A DNA stretch of 64,000 nt from Streptomyces griseicoloratus (GCF_014534645.1 NZ_JACVQF010000189.1:1-64000), one strand, 5' to 3'; numbered from the stretch's first letter, positions 15,399-24,267 are shown. The notes: a model not told the origin generated them from the letters alone. Translations and numbers: made by a program.

Positions 15399-16928
15399 AT
15401 GTCCCGAACAGCCGACAAGGCTCCCGGCGTCCCCGACGCCGGCCGCTGGAAGGCGCTCGTCTTCATCGCGCTCGCCCAGCTGATGGTCGTCCTCGACTCG
15501 ACCATCGTGAACATCGCCCTCCCCTCCGCCCAGCAGGACCTCGGCATCTCCGACGGCAACCGGCAGTGGGTCGTCACGGCCTACGCCCTCGCCTTCGGCG
15601 GTCTGCTGCTGTTCGGCGGCCGGATAGCCGACCTGTGGGGCCGCAAGCGCACCTTCGTCACCGGCCTGGCCGGCTTCGCCGCGGCCTCCGCGCTCGGCGG
15701 CGCGGCCACCAACGAGGCGATGATGTTCGGCTCCCGCGCCCTGCAGGGCGTCTTCGGCGCCCTCCTCGCGCCCGCCGCGCTGTCCCTGCTGGCCGTGATG
15801 TTCACGGACGCCAAGGAGCGCGCCAAGGCGTTCGGCATCTACGGTGCCATCGCCGGTGGCGGTGCCGCCGTCGGTCTGATCCTCGGCGGTTTCCTCACCG
15901 AGTACCTGGACTGGCGCTGGACCTTCTTCGTCAACATCCCGTTCGCCGTGGTCGCCGCGGCCGGTGCCTGGTTCGTCATCCATGAGCCGGAGGGCGGACG
16001 CAACCGCTCGCCGCTCGACATCCCCGGCGTCATCCTGTCCACGCTCGGCCTGGTCGCGCTCGTCTACGGCTTCACCCGCGCCGAGTCCGCCGGCTGGAGC
16101 GACGGTCTGACGATCGGCATGTTCGTCGGCGCCGCCGTGCTGCTGCTCGCCTTCGTGCTCGTCGAGGCCCGGGTCAAGAGCCCGCTGCTGCCGCTGCGCG
16201 TGGTCACCGACCGCAGCCGCGGCGGTATCTACCTCTCGCTGGGCCTGGCGATCATCGCGATGTTCGGCCTGTTCCTCTTCCTGACCTACTACCTGCAGAT
16301 CGTGAAGGGGTACTCGCCGGTCAAGACCGGTTTCGCGTTCCTGCCCATGGTCGCGGGCATGATCACGGGTTCCACCCAGATCGGCACCCGCCTGATGACC
16401 AGGGTCGCGCCGCGGCTGCTGATGGGCCCCGGCTTCCTCGTCGCCGCCGTCGGCATGCTGCTGCTGACGCAGCTGGAGATCGGGACGTCCTACGCGGCCG
16501 TGCTGCTGCCCGGCATGCTGCTGCTCGGTCTGGGCATGGGTACGGCCTTCATGCCGGCCATGTCCCTGGCCACCCAGGGCGTCGAGCCGCGGGACGCCGG
16601 TGTCGCCTCCGCGATGGTCAACACCTCCCAGCAGGTGGGCGGCGCGATCGGCACGGCCCTGCTGAACACGATCGCCGCCTCCGCCACCACGTCCTACATC
16701 GCCGACCACATCGGCTCCGCGGCCACCCGGCCGCAGCAGCAGCTGGTCCAGCTGGAGGGCATGGTGCAGGGCTACACCAGCGCGATCTGGTTCGCCGTCG
16801 GCATCCTCGTCGTCGCCGCCGTGATCGCCCTGACCTTCGTCAACGCCGGGCGTCCGGGCGGTACCGCCGTCGCGGGCTCCGCCGGCGCTGCGGAGGACGA
16901 GGTGCCGGTGCCGGTCATCGCCCACTGA
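15399..16928 (+). CDS. MFS drug exporter, DHA2 (EmrB/QacA, 14-segment) family
   Basis: This is a 509-residue membrane protein with about 14 hydrophobic segments. Family motifs are clear: LDSTIVNIALPSAQQDLG in segment 1, WVVTAYALAFGGLLLFGGRIADLWGRK around segment 2 and motif A, and the PGxxxGP-like GGGAAVGLILGGFL region. ATG 15399 is chosen; GTG 15387 would add four residues. It exports hydrophobic drugs by proton antiport. The preceding TetR gene is its probable regulator. Confidence 0.92.
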   Translation: MSRTADKAPGVPDAGRWKALVFIALAQLMVVLDSTIVNIALPSAQQDLGISDGNRQWVVTAYALAFGGLLLFGGRIADLWGRKRTFVTGLAGFAAASALGGAATNEAMMFGSRALQGVFGALLAPAALSLLAVMFTDAKERAKAFGIYGAIAGGGAAVGLILGGFLTEYLDWRWTFFVNIPFAVVAAAGAWFVIHEPEGGRNRSPLDIPGVILSTLGLVALVYGFTRAESAGWSDGLTIGMFVGAAVLLLAFVLVEARVKSPLLPLRVVTDRSRGGIYLSLGLAIIAMFGLFLFLTYYLQIVKGYSPVKTGFAFLPMVAGMITGSTQIGTRLMTRVAPRLLMGPGFLVAAVGMLLLTQLEIGTSYAAVLLPGMLLLGLGMGTAFMPAMSLATQGVEPRDAGVASAMVNTSQQVGGAIGTALLNTIAASATTSYIADHIGSAATRPQQQLVQLEGMVQGYTSAIWFAVGILVVAAVIALTFVNAGRPGGTAVAGSAGAAEDEVPVPVIAH

Positions 16929-17018
16929 GGCCGGCGGCACCACCACCCCTTCGGGCCTTCGGGACCTTTCGTTCCACCCGTGCACGGGGGAGGGGACGCC
17001 CCCGTACGCACGGTTCCC

Positions 17019-17063
17019 GCGGACCTGCCCCGGCCGCGCTCAGCGCAGCCAGGGCAGGTCCGC
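17019..17063. terminator. inverted repeat spanning the MarR stop codon
   Basis: GCGGACCTGCCC and GGGCAGGTCCGC are perfect 12-bp complements separated by 21 bases. The repeat includes the last codons and stop of the minus-strand MarR gene. It can serve both convergent genes (MFS and MarR). Confidence 0.55.
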
Positions 17064-17555
17064 CCCCGCTTCGCGGGGCTGGAGTCCCTCGGCGACGATC
17101 CGCATGATCTCGCCGAGGGACTTCTGCTGTTCCGGGGTGAGCCGGTCGAACAGGGCCTGGCGCACGGCGTTCACATGGCCGGGCGCGGTCCGGCGCAGCA
17201 CCTCGTGGCCCTCGTCCGTGAGGACGGCGAACTGGCCGCGTTTGTCGGAGGGGCAGTCCTCCCGGCGGACCCAGCCGTTCTTCTCCAGACGGGCGATCGC
17301 GTGCGAGAGGCGGGAGCGGGTGATCTTCGCGTACCTGGCCAGCTCGGTCATCCGCAGCCGCCGCCGCGGGGACTCGGCGAGCTTGACCAGCAGGCCGTAG
17401 TAGACGTGCGGCATGCCCGCGTCGCGTTGGAGCTGGCGGTCGAGGTGGTCCTCCAGGAGGGTGGCGGCCTCGATGTAGGAACGCCATACGAGCTGTTCCT
17501 CGGCGGTGAGCCAGCGGGGCTCGTCGGCGGAGTGCGAGATGGGTGCCGTGTTCAT
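17040..17555 (-). CDS. MarR-family regulator
   Basis: This 171-residue protein has a winged helix typical of MarR (LRMTELARYAKITRSRLSHAIARLEKNGWVRRE, then a DKRGQFAVLTDEG wing). The frame is open 13 codons upstream, but the Met at 17555 matches the usual family start. It is divergent to a class III extradiol dioxygenase gene, with TTCAAG motifs between. The pair probably forms a sensor and response unit for phenolic or electrophilic compounds. Confidence 0.9.
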   Translation of the reverse strand: MNTAPISHSADEPRWLTAEEQLVWRSYIEAATLLEDHLDRQLQRDAGMPHVYYGLLVKLAESPRRRLRMTELARYAKITRSRLSHAIARLEKNGWVRREDCPSDKRGQFAVLTDEGHEVLRRTAPGHVNAVRQALFDRLTPEQQKSLGEIMRIVAEGLQPREAGADLPWLR

Positions 17556-17575
17556 GTATCCACTGTACGAGGCCA

Positions 17576-17635
17576 CTTCTTGAAGGTTAAACAAAGTGGG
17601 CGTAGATTCGGTTCAAGAGAGATTGAGAGTTCAAG
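17576..17635. promoter_or_regulatory. shared MarR/DODA control region with three TTCAAG motifs
   Basis: CTTGAA at 17579 (inverted) and GTTCAAG at 17611 and 17629 lie between the divergent genes. The two direct copies are 18 bases apart. CTTC-TT-GAAG at 17576-17585 is itself a palindrome. These are the best candidates for MarR binding. Confidence 0.45.
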
Positions 17636-17651
17636 TACTGGAGCCGCCGCC

Positions 17652-18437
17652 ATGTCCGCCACCACCCGGGAGCGCATGCCCGCCCTCTACCTCAGCCACG
17701 GCGCCCCGCCGCTCGCGGACGACCCCGTCTGGCCCGGCGAACTCGCCGCCTGGGCCGCCGCACTGCCGCGCCCCAAGGCGATCCTCGTCGTCTCCGCCCA
17801 CTGGGAGGAGGCCCCGCTCGCCCTCGGCGCCACCCGCACCGTCCCGCTCGTGTACGACTTCTGGGGCTTCCCCGAGCACTACTACCGGGTGCGCTACGAG
17901 GCCCCCGGCGCGCCGGGGCTCGCCGACTCCGTGCGCAAGCTGCTGCGCGCCCCCGGCACGCCCGTGCAGGACGTCCCCGACCGCGGACTCGACCACGGCG
18001 CGTACGTCCCGCTGGTGGAGATGTATCCCGAGGCCGACGTCCCGGTCCTCCAGGTGTCGATGCCGACCCTCGACCCGGCGCGGCTGATGGACATCGGCCG
18101 CAGGCTCGCGCCACTGCGCGACGAGGGCGTACTGATCGTCGGCTCCGGCTTCTTCACCCACAACCTGGCCGCGCTGCGCCAGGCCGGGGTCCCCGCCTGG
18201 TCCGCGGAGTTCGACGACTGGGGGCGGCAGGCGCTGGAGGCGGGTGACGTGGACGGGCTGCTCGACTTCGCCCACAAGTCCCCGGCGGGCCTGCTCGCCC
18301 ACCCGCGCACCGAGCACTTCGCGCCCCTGTTCGTGGCGATGGGGGCGGCGGACGCGGCCGGTGAGCTGGACACCCGGCGGTCGGTGATCGACGGGTTCTG
18401 GATGGGGCTGGCGAAGCGGTCGGTGCAGTTCGGCTGA
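17652..18437 (+). CDS. class III extradiol ring-cleavage dioxygenase, DODA/YgiD type
   Basis: The 261-residue LigB-fold protein shows the metal and acid-base histidines of the DODA family: ALYLSHGAPPL near the N-terminus, ILVVSAHWEE at about 50, GLDHGAYVPL at about 115, and GSGFFTHNL at about 165. Homologues open catecholic rings such as DOPA, but many have no known substrate. ATG 17652 has GGAG ten bases upstream. It is divergent to a MarR gene. Confidence 0.9.
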   Translation: MSATTRERMPALYLSHGAPPLADDPVWPGELAAWAAALPRPKAILVVSAHWEEAPLALGATRTVPLVYDFWGFPEHYYRVRYEAPGAPGLADSVRKLLRAPGTPVQDVPDRGLDHGAYVPLVEMYPEADVPVLQVSMPTLDPARLMDIGRRLAPLRDEGVLIVGSGFFTHNLAALRQAGVPAWSAEFDDWGRQALEAGDVDGLLDFAHKSPAGLLAHPRTEHFAPLFVAMGAADAAGELDTRRSVIDGFWMGLAKRSVQFG

Positions 18438-18925
18438 CCTCGGCGGGGTGCGGGCCGCCTCACCGGGCGCCGCGGTGCCGGGGCGCGGCCTGTGGTCCCC
18501 GCCTCCCTGCGGCAGGCAACCCTGGGCGGGCGCGTGCCGTCTTCAGGGGCGGAGGGGGCCGAGGGGGGCGTCCTCCGGGGCGAGGGCACGGGAGCCCGGT
18601 ATGGCGGGCGTGGCGGGCGTGACGGGCGTCTCACCGGCGCGGCGGCCGCGAAGATCGGCGAGAGGGTGGAGGACTCCTCGATTCCCGGCCTGACCTGGGC
18701 CTCTGCCCGCGGGGCAGTGCCGCGTGCCGTCGTGTGGCGGCACAGGGTACTGCATGATCAGAAAAATCGGGGGGCGGGTTGGGAATTCTGTCCGGATTCC
18801 AGTCGTTGTTTCCATCGGATGCAGGGCACCCGAGGAGAGTCCGGAGACGAGACCGGGAGACAAGCCCAGACGGTGCCGAGTGTCCGTTGGACCACCCGCT
18901 GAACCACCATCGCAAGGGAGCACGC
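18438..18925 (+). other. hrdD upstream region
   Basis: These 488 bases carry no supportable gene. The final 150 bases hold a sigma-R-like promoter (18782-18807) and the hrdD leader. The first 300 bases are GC-rich without clear structure apart from G-rich runs. Confidence 0.7.
18782..18807 (+). promoter_or_regulatory. sigma-R-type promoter of hrdD (GGAAT-N18-GTT)
   Basis: GGAAT at 18782 and GTT at 18805 are separated by exactly 18 bases, matching the consensus used by SigR of Streptomyces, the thiol-stress sigma factor. In S. coelicolor hrdD is a known member of the SigR regulon. Transcription would start about 105 bases before the ATG. Confidence 0.7.
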
Positions 18926-19924
18926 ATGGCAACCCGTGCCGTCGCCCGTCGTCAGTCCGCCACCGGCGAGACGCCCGACGCGGCAACCAGCGTCCGCGCC
19001 AACGGCGGCGAGCTCGCCGACCGCGATCTGGTCGGCATGTACCTCGACGAGATCGCGCGGACCCCCCTGCTCGACGCCGCCAAGGAGGTCGAGCTGTCCC
19101 AGATCATCGAGGCGGGTGTGTTCGCGCGGCAGGTCCTCGAAGGCTACGAGGAGACCGGGGCGGATGCCACCCGCGAGGAGCTCCAGGCCCTGATCGACGA
19201 GGGCGAGCGGGCGAAGGACGTCTTCATCCGCTCCAACCTCCGTCTGGTCGTCGCGGTCGCCCGCCGCTACCCCCGCAGCGGTCTGCCGCTCCTCGACCTC
19301 ATTCAGGAGGGCAACGCCGGCCTGGTCCGCGCGGTCGAGAAGTTCGACTACCGCAAGGGCTTCAAGTTCTCCACCTACGCCACCTGGTGGATCCGTCAGG
19401 CGATCACCCGGTCGATCGCCGACCAGTCGCGCACGATCCGGCTGCCCGTCCACCTCGTGGAGGAGCTGGGCCGGATACGCCGCGTGCAGCGCGAGTTCAA
19501 CCGTGAGCACGGCCGTGAGCCGGAGCCCGCGGAGATCGCCGCCGAGCTCGGCTCGACGCCGGAGCGCGTCACCGACGTCCTCGACTGGGCCCGCGACCCG
19601 GTCTCGCTGAACATGTCGGTGGACGACGAGGGCGAGACCCAGTTCGGTGACCTGCTGGAGGACACCTCCGCGGTGTCGCCCGAGCAGTCGGTGATGACGC
19701 TGCTGCGCAGCGAGGAGCTCGACGACCTCATCGGCCGCCTCGACCCGCGCACGGCCTCGATCATCAAGATGCGGTACGGCATCGAGGACGGCCGGGAGCG
19801 CACGCTCACCGAGGTCGGCAAGGAGCACGGGCTGACCCGCGAGCGGATCCGCCAGATCGAGAAGCACGCGCTGCTGGAGCTGAAGAAGCTGGCCCGCGAC
19901 ACCGGCTTCGAGGCGGCGGCGTAA
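18926..19924 (+). CDS. hrdD: RNA polymerase sigma factor HrdD (sigma-70 family, group 2)
   Basis: The 332-residue protein has regions 1.2 (ADRDLVGMYLDEIARTPLL), 2 (the RSNLRLVVAVARRY...LIQEGNAGLVRAVEKFDY block, then FSTYATWWIRQAITRSIADQ), 3 (VEELGRIRRVQREF) and 4.2 (TLTEVGKEHGLTRERIRQIEKHAL). The N-terminus (MATRAVARRQS) and length agree with HrdD of Streptomyces and not with the longer HrdB. An AAGGGAG ribosome site lies five bases before the ATG. HrdD is dispensable in S. coelicolor and is induced under redox or envelope stress. The sigma-R-like promoter upstream fits that. Confidence 0.92.
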   Translation: MATRAVARRQSATGETPDAATSVRANGGELADRDLVGMYLDEIARTPLLDAAKEVELSQIIEAGVFARQVLEGYEETGADATREELQALIDEGERAKDVFIRSNLRLVVAVARRYPRSGLPLLDLIQEGNAGLVRAVEKFDYRKGFKFSTYATWWIRQAITRSIADQSRTIRLPVHLVEELGRIRRVQREFNREHGREPEPAEIAAELGSTPERVTDVLDWARDPVSLNMSVDDEGETQFGDLLEDTSAVSPEQSVMTLLRSEELDDLIGRLDPRTASIIKMRYGIEDGRERTLTEVGKEHGLTRERIRQIEKHALLELKKLARDTGFEAAA

Positions 19925-20024
19925 GGCGGTCGTGAGCCAGGGGGCGTGGGGTGACACATGGGGCGTACGCCGGGTGGCTGAACCCCGCGCAAACATGGCT
20001 GTGTAACGCTGCTTCAACCCCTGG

Positions 20025-20051
20025 GGGCCCGGGAACAAGAGTCTCGGGCCC
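20025..20051 (+). terminator. hairpin downstream of hrdD
   Basis: GGGCCCG and CGGGCCC pair perfectly, and three inner pairs (one G-T) extend the stem. It lies 100 bases after the hrdD stop and is the most likely terminator. Confidence 0.55.
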
Positions 20052-20187
20052 GGCAGTACGGGTCCGGGGCCACCGCCCCTGACCCCCTGAACCAAGTCCC
20101 GACGCACTCCCCCCGGCGCCGGGACTCTCCCCGAGCCGGGCTCGGCGTCCTTCCCCCCGGGCGCCGGGCCCGGCTCCTCTCTCATGC

Positions 20188-20372
20188 GGGCCCGCGGGTT
20201 CGTGGTGGGTGTTTCGCGGGGGCGCGGGCTCGTAGTGGGTGCTCGCGGGGCTGCGGGTCGTGGCGGGTGGTCTCGCGGAGCCGCCGGTCCGTGGCGGGTC
20301 TCTCGCGGGCGGCCGCGGGTCCGTGGCGGGTCTCTCGCGGGCGGCCGCGGGTCCGTGGCGGATGTCTCGCGG
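20188..20372. repeat. imperfect tandem repeat, 32-bp unit, about six copies
   Basis: The core GTCCGTGGCGGGTCTCTCGC recurs. The two best copies (about 20288 and 20320) are nearly identical, and outer copies drift in length and sequence (GTTCGTGGTGGGTGTTTCGC type). It is non-coding on the plus strand. It has no spacer/repeat structure of the CRISPR kind. Confidence 0.75.
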
Positions 20373-20479
20373 AGCTCCAGGGCCGTTGCGGGCAGGCCGA
20401 GGGGCGGGGCACCCCGGACCTGAACCCCGGGGTGGCCCGCCGGATGGCAGATTCTGCCACAGCGGCATAGCCTGCCGAA

Positions 20480-21181
20480 GTGAGTAGCACCACCCCAGAC
20501 CCCACCCCGTCCACGCCGGGTGAGGCACCCGCCCGACCGGCCTCCCTGACCGAGCGGCGCAAGGCGGAGACCCGGATGGAGATCGCGCGTGCGGCGGCCC
20601 GGCTCTTCGTGAGCCAGGGACTGCGCGCCACCCGCGCCGAGGACATCGCCCGGGCCGCCGGCATCGCCCCGCGCACCTTCTACCGTTACTTCGCCACCAA
20701 GGAAGAGGCGGTCGCTCCGCTCTACGCGATGGGCGCCCAGCGCTGGGCGGAGGCGGTGCGCCGGGCACCGGCCGAGCTGTCCCCGCCGCAAGCCCTGGAA
20801 CACGCCGTACGCCACACGCTGACGCCCGGCGCCGGGGTGTCGGCACCGGGCTGGGAATGGGCCCGCACCCTCATCCGTCTGGCGGGCACCAGTCCGGCCC
20901 TGCGCAAGGTGTGGGCCGAGGTCTGCCACACCACGGAACTGACGCTGGCCGAGGCCCTGGCCCAGCGGATGGCCGAGGGCGACGACAACGTTGCCGCCCG
21001 CCTGGCGGCCTCCTGTGACCTGCGCTTCGCCGCGGCCGCCGCGGGCACCGCCGTCCGCGTGGCCGTGGAGCACTGGGCCTGCGACGACACCCCGGGCAAG
21101 CCCCGACGGGGCCCGCTGGAACCGGCGCTGCGCAACCTGGAGGCGCTGAGGGCCCTCCGCTGGGCGAACATGACGCCATGA
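20480..21181 (+). CDS. TetR-family regulator
   Basis: This 233-residue protein has a proline-rich N-terminal tail of about 25 residues and then a TetR helix-turn-helix (IARAAARLFVSQGLRATRAEDIARAAGIAPRTFYRYFATKEEA, about 35-80). The position next to hrdD corresponds to SCO3201 in S. coelicolor, a TetR-like regulator known to affect development and antibiotic production when overexpressed; that link rests on synteny and length only. It starts at GTG 20480. No obvious target gene adjoins it. Confidence 0.85.
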   Translation: MSSTTPDPTPSTPGEAPARPASLTERRKAETRMEIARAAARLFVSQGLRATRAEDIARAAGIAPRTFYRYFATKEEAVAPLYAMGAQRWAEAVRRAPAELSPPQALEHAVRHTLTPGAGVSAPGWEWARTLIRLAGTSPALRKVWAEVCHTTELTLAEALAQRMAEGDDNVAARLAASCDLRFAAAAAGTAVRVAVEHWACDDTPGKPRRGPLEPALRNLEALRALRWANMTP

Positions 21182-21512
21182 CACCGGGCACGTCTTTGGC
21201 GCCGGCCCCGGAACCGCACCGACGACGCCCACCGCGCCGCGCCGTCGGTCCCCACCTCCGCCCGCGCGCCCGACGTCCGGTCACCGGCCCCCAGCGCCCC
21301 ACCACTGGCCGGGCTCCCCGCAGTTCGCTGCGACCGCCCCGCCCCGGGGGCCGGCCCCCGCGCTCGCCCCGCCCGGACCCCTGGGGGCCTGTCTACCGCC
21401 CGTGGTCCTCCACCCGCAGCCGCGCCCGGCCCGGCGCCACCTGCCCGGGTCGCTTCCCGCCCCCGTCTCCAGCCGCGCCCCGCCGTCCGCCGGTAACCGC
21501 CGCCCCCCCGGG
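21182..21512. other. GC-rich intergenic stretch, nothing recognised
   Basis: In these 331 bases between convergent genes all frames read as Pro/Arg-rich nonsense. I found no hairpin with a long perfect stem. It may act as a shared terminator region. Confidence 0.6.
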
Positions 21513-22502
21513 TCACGCCCCCGGCACCGCGTCGCCGCCGCCGGTCGCGCGGCCCAGTCGGGCGGCCAGTTGTCTGGTGCACTCCACCAGGCTCGCGGGT
21601 GCCCGTACCGTGAACTCCACGCCCAGCAGGGCCAGTCGCGCCGCCAGCCACTCCGGTGAGTCCGACACGGTCGCCCGCAGGACGCACGACGCCCCGTCCT
21701 CCGACGCCTCCGGCGTCCCCAGCCACCCGCGCAGTCGTGACGCGACGACCTCGGCCGGCGCGGCGAACGCGACGACGGCCTCGTACGAGTCGCTCCGCCG
21801 GTGCATCGAGCGCCGCAGGAACTCCGCCGCGCTCCCCGTCGGCAGCTCCCGCGGAGCGAACCGCGCCCCCGTGGCGAACGGCTCGCTCACCCGGTCCACG
21901 CGGAAGGTCCGCCAGTCGTCGCGGTCGAGGTCGTAGGCCACGAGGTACCAGCGCCGCCCCGTCGACACCAGCCGGTACGGCTCCGTCAGGCGCCGGGACT
22001 CGGTGCCGTCCCCGGCGCGGTAGGCGAACCGAAGCCGCTCGTGCCCGGCCACCGTCGACGCCATGACGGTCAGCGTCTCGGGCGCGATGCTCGGCCCGTC
22101 CCCGCTGGTCAGCGGCGTCGTGGCGGCCTGGAGCGTGGCGACGCGGTGACGCAGCCGGCCCGGCAGCACCTGCTCCAGCTTGGCCAGCGCCCGCACCGAC
22201 GCCTCGTCCACGCCCTCGACCGCGTGCCCCGCCCCGGCGCGCAGCCCCACCGCGATCGCCACCGCCTCCTCGTCGTCGAGCACGAGCGGCGGCATCGCCT
22301 TGCCGGCGACCAGCCGGTAGCCGCCGTCGGCTCCCATGGTCGCCTGGACCGGGTAGCCCAGCTCACGCAGCCGGTCGATGTCCCGCCGGACCGTCCGCCG
22401 CGACACCCCGAGGCGCTCGGCGAGCTCGCCGCCGGGCCATTCGCGGGGCGTCTGCAGGAGGGACAGGAGCGTCAGGAGCCGGGCCGGAGTGTCCGTCGTC
22501 AT
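21513..22502 (-). CDS. YafY-type transcriptional regulator (HTH-11 plus WYL domain)
   Basis: The 329-residue protein has an N-terminal helix-turn-helix (GGELAERLGVSRRTVRRDIDRLRELGYPV, about 23-52). A WYL domain (about 140-215) with RRWYLVAYDLDRDDWRTFRVDRV and a C-terminal WCX-like domain follow. WYL domains sense ligands or nucleic acids. It is divergent to an MFS exporter across 62 bases that contain a perfect 7-bp inverted repeat, so it most likely controls the exporter. Confidence 0.9.
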   Translation of the reverse strand: MTTDTPARLLTLLSLLQTPREWPGGELAERLGVSRRTVRRDIDRLRELGYPVQATMGADGGYRLVAGKAMPPLVLDDEEAVAIAVGLRAGAGHAVEGVDEASVRALAKLEQVLPGRLRHRVATLQAATTPLTSGDGPSIAPETLTVMASTVAGHERLRFAYRAGDGTESRRLTEPYRLVSTGRRWYLVAYDLDRDDWRTFRVDRVSEPFATGARFAPRELPTGSAAEFLRRSMHRRSDSYEAVVAFAAPAEVVASRLRGWLGTPEASEDGASCVLRATVSDSPEWLAARLALLGVEFTVRAPASLVECTRQLAARLGRATGGGDAVPGA

Positions 22503-22523
22503 GGATACGAGGATGCCGCGGAT

Positions 22524-22555
22524 CTAGGACATGATCTGACCTACTGGGGTCCTAG
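22524..22555. promoter_or_regulatory. operator between the WYL regulator and MFS genes (CTAGGAC-N18-GTCCTAG)
   Basis: Perfect 7-bp arms 18 bases apart sit in the middle of the 62-base divergent region. The AT-containing CTAG cores stand out in this GC-rich genome. The site can overlap both promoters. Confidence 0.6.
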
Positions 22556-22564
22556 GTTCGGGTC

Positions 22565-24082
22565 ATGTCCTTCTCCGAGACCTCGCAACCCCCAGCTCAG
22601 CCCGCCGTCGGTGACCGCCGGCGCTGGTTCGCCCTCGCGATCGTGATGACGGCCGCGTTCATGGACCTCGTCGACGTCACGATCGTCAACATCGCGATCC
22701 CCTCGATCCGGCGGGACGAGGGCGCCACCTTCAGCCAGATCCAGTGGATAACCGCCGGTTACGCCCTCGCCTTCGCCGCCGGCCTGATCACCGGCGGGCG
22801 GCTCGGCGACATCCACGGCCGCAAGAAGGTGTTCCTCGTCGGCATCGGCGGCTTCACCGTCGCCTCCGCGCTCTGCGGCCTCGCCGTGAACCCGGAGATG
22901 CTGGTCGCCTCCCGCATCCTCCAGGGCGCGATGGCGGCGCTGATGGTGCCGCAGGTGCTGTCGATCGTGCACGCCACCTTCCCGGCCCACGAACGCGGCA
23001 AGGTCTTCGGGCTGTTCGGCGCGATCGTCGGACTGGGCGCCGTCTCCGGTCCGCTGCTGGGCGCCCTGCTCACCGAGTGGAACCTGTTCGGTCTGGAGTG
23101 GCGGCCGATCTTCCTCATCAACCTGCCGGTCGGCATCGCGGGCCTGGTCCTCGGCAGCCGTTTCATCACCGAGTCCAAGGCCCCGCGCGCCCTCAAGCTG
23201 GACCTGGTGGGTGTCGCCCTCGTCACCCTCGGCCTGCTGATGCTGATCTACCCGCTGACCCGGGGCCGCGAGCTGGGCTGGCCGCTGTGGGGGTACGTCT
23301 CGATGGCCGGCGCGCTCGTCGTCTTCGCGGCGCTGGTGGCCTACGAGCGGCGCAAGACCGTACGGGACGGCTCCCCGCTGGTCGAGCTGTCGCTGTTCAA
23401 GGTGAAGAGCTTCGCGGCGGGCATCGCCGTGCAGACCGTCTTCGGCGTCGGGCTCGGCGTCTTCTTCCTCGTGTGGACGCTGTACATGCAGGAGGGGCTC
23501 GGCTGGAGCCCGCTGCGGGCCGGTCTGACCGGTGTGCCGTTCTCCATCGCGGTCTCCGTGGCGGCCGGGATGTCGGTGCAGAAGCTCGTCCCGCGCTTCG
23601 GGCGCAAGGTGCTCCAGGCGGGCGCGCTGGTGATGGCGGCCGGGGTGCTGCTCTACATCTGGGAGTCCGGGCGCTACGGCCTCGGCATCGAGCCCTGGCA
23701 GATGGCGCTGCCCCTGGTCGTCATGGGTGTCGGCATGGGGCTGATCGTCGCCCCGCTGACGGACGCGGTGCTCTCCGAGGTGCCGCGTGAGCACGCCGGT
23801 GCGGCGTCGGGGCTCATCAACACCGTGCAGCAGATGGGCAACGCGCTGGGGCTCGGCCTGGTGTCGGTGGTCTTCTTCGGCGCGATGAGCGACCACCTGA
23901 CCCCCGACCGCATCGGCCCGGCCTTCGTGGACGCCTTCCAGAACGCGCTCGGCTGGGTGGCGGCGGTGATGGGCGCCATCTTCCTGCTGATGTTCGCGCT
24001 GCCGAAGCGGCCGGCGCAGCACGTCGAGGGAGCCGGGGACGAGTCCCCGGCGGAGGAGCGGGAGGCCGCGCTGGTCTCCTGA
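22565..24082 (+). CDS. MFS drug exporter, DHA2 family
   Basis: This is a 505-residue membrane protein with about 14 hydrophobic segments. It shows the DHA2 marks: FMDLVDVTIVNIAIPSIRR in segment 1, ITAGYALAFAAGLITGGRLGDIHGRKK around motif A, and the antiporter motif region GAIVGLGAVSGPLLGALL. It is divergent to a YafY/WYL regulator. It is distinct from, though of the same family as, the exporter at 15399-16928. The substrate is unknown. Confidence 0.92.
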   Translation: MSFSETSQPPAQPAVGDRRRWFALAIVMTAAFMDLVDVTIVNIAIPSIRRDEGATFSQIQWITAGYALAFAAGLITGGRLGDIHGRKKVFLVGIGGFTVASALCGLAVNPEMLVASRILQGAMAALMVPQVLSIVHATFPAHERGKVFGLFGAIVGLGAVSGPLLGALLTEWNLFGLEWRPIFLINLPVGIAGLVLGSRFITESKAPRALKLDLVGVALVTLGLLMLIYPLTRGRELGWPLWGYVSMAGALVVFAALVAYERRKTVRDGSPLVELSLFKVKSFAAGIAVQTVFGVGLGVFFLVWTLYMQEGLGWSPLRAGLTGVPFSIAVSVAAGMSVQKLVPRFGRKVLQAGALVMAAGVLLYIWESGRYGLGIEPWQMALPLVVMGVGMGLIVAPLTDAVLSEVPREHAGAASGLINTVQQMGNALGLGLVSVVFFGAMSDHLTPDRIGPAFVDAFQNALGWVAAVMGAIFLLMFALPKRPAQHVEGAGDESPAEEREAALVS

Positions 24083-24099
24083 GCACCGCGGGACACGGA

Positions 24100-24141
24100 C
24101 AGGGGACGGGCCCGGCGCCTCACCGCCGGGCCCGTCCCCTG
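24100..24141. terminator. strong hairpin, 18-bp perfect stem
   Basis: CAGGGGACGGGCCCGGCG pairs with its exact complement across a six-base loop. It lies 18 bases after the MFS stop and ahead of the fructose operon, so it insulates the two. Confidence 0.85.
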
Positions 24142-24267
24142 CGTCCGCGACGACATCTGGGAAGCCCGTTCATGCCCGCCTGAGTCCGAACCTGTTTACT
24201 TTCTCGAAATCCGGGCGTAGCCTCCCAGGGAAACCACACGTTCGGGCATGGTCGGAGGCAAACGGAC

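Larger units (their letters stand above)
19925..20479. other. hrdD-TetR intergenic region: hairpin plus 32-bp tandem repeats
   Basis: No gene is supported in these 555 bases. They contain a GGGCCCG/CGGGCCC hairpin (20025-20051), a GC-rich stretch, and six drifting copies of a 32-bp unit (20188-20372). The last 100 bases would carry the TetR promoter. Confidence 0.7.

Noticed and set aside
20188-20372. CRISPR-like array
   Set aside because: Units abut without spacers, drift in length, and no cas genes are present.
18758-21232. 824-codon minus-strand open frame opposite hrdD and the TetR gene
   Set aside because: Both opposite genes have strong family motifs; the frame is open only because of GC-rich codon bias.
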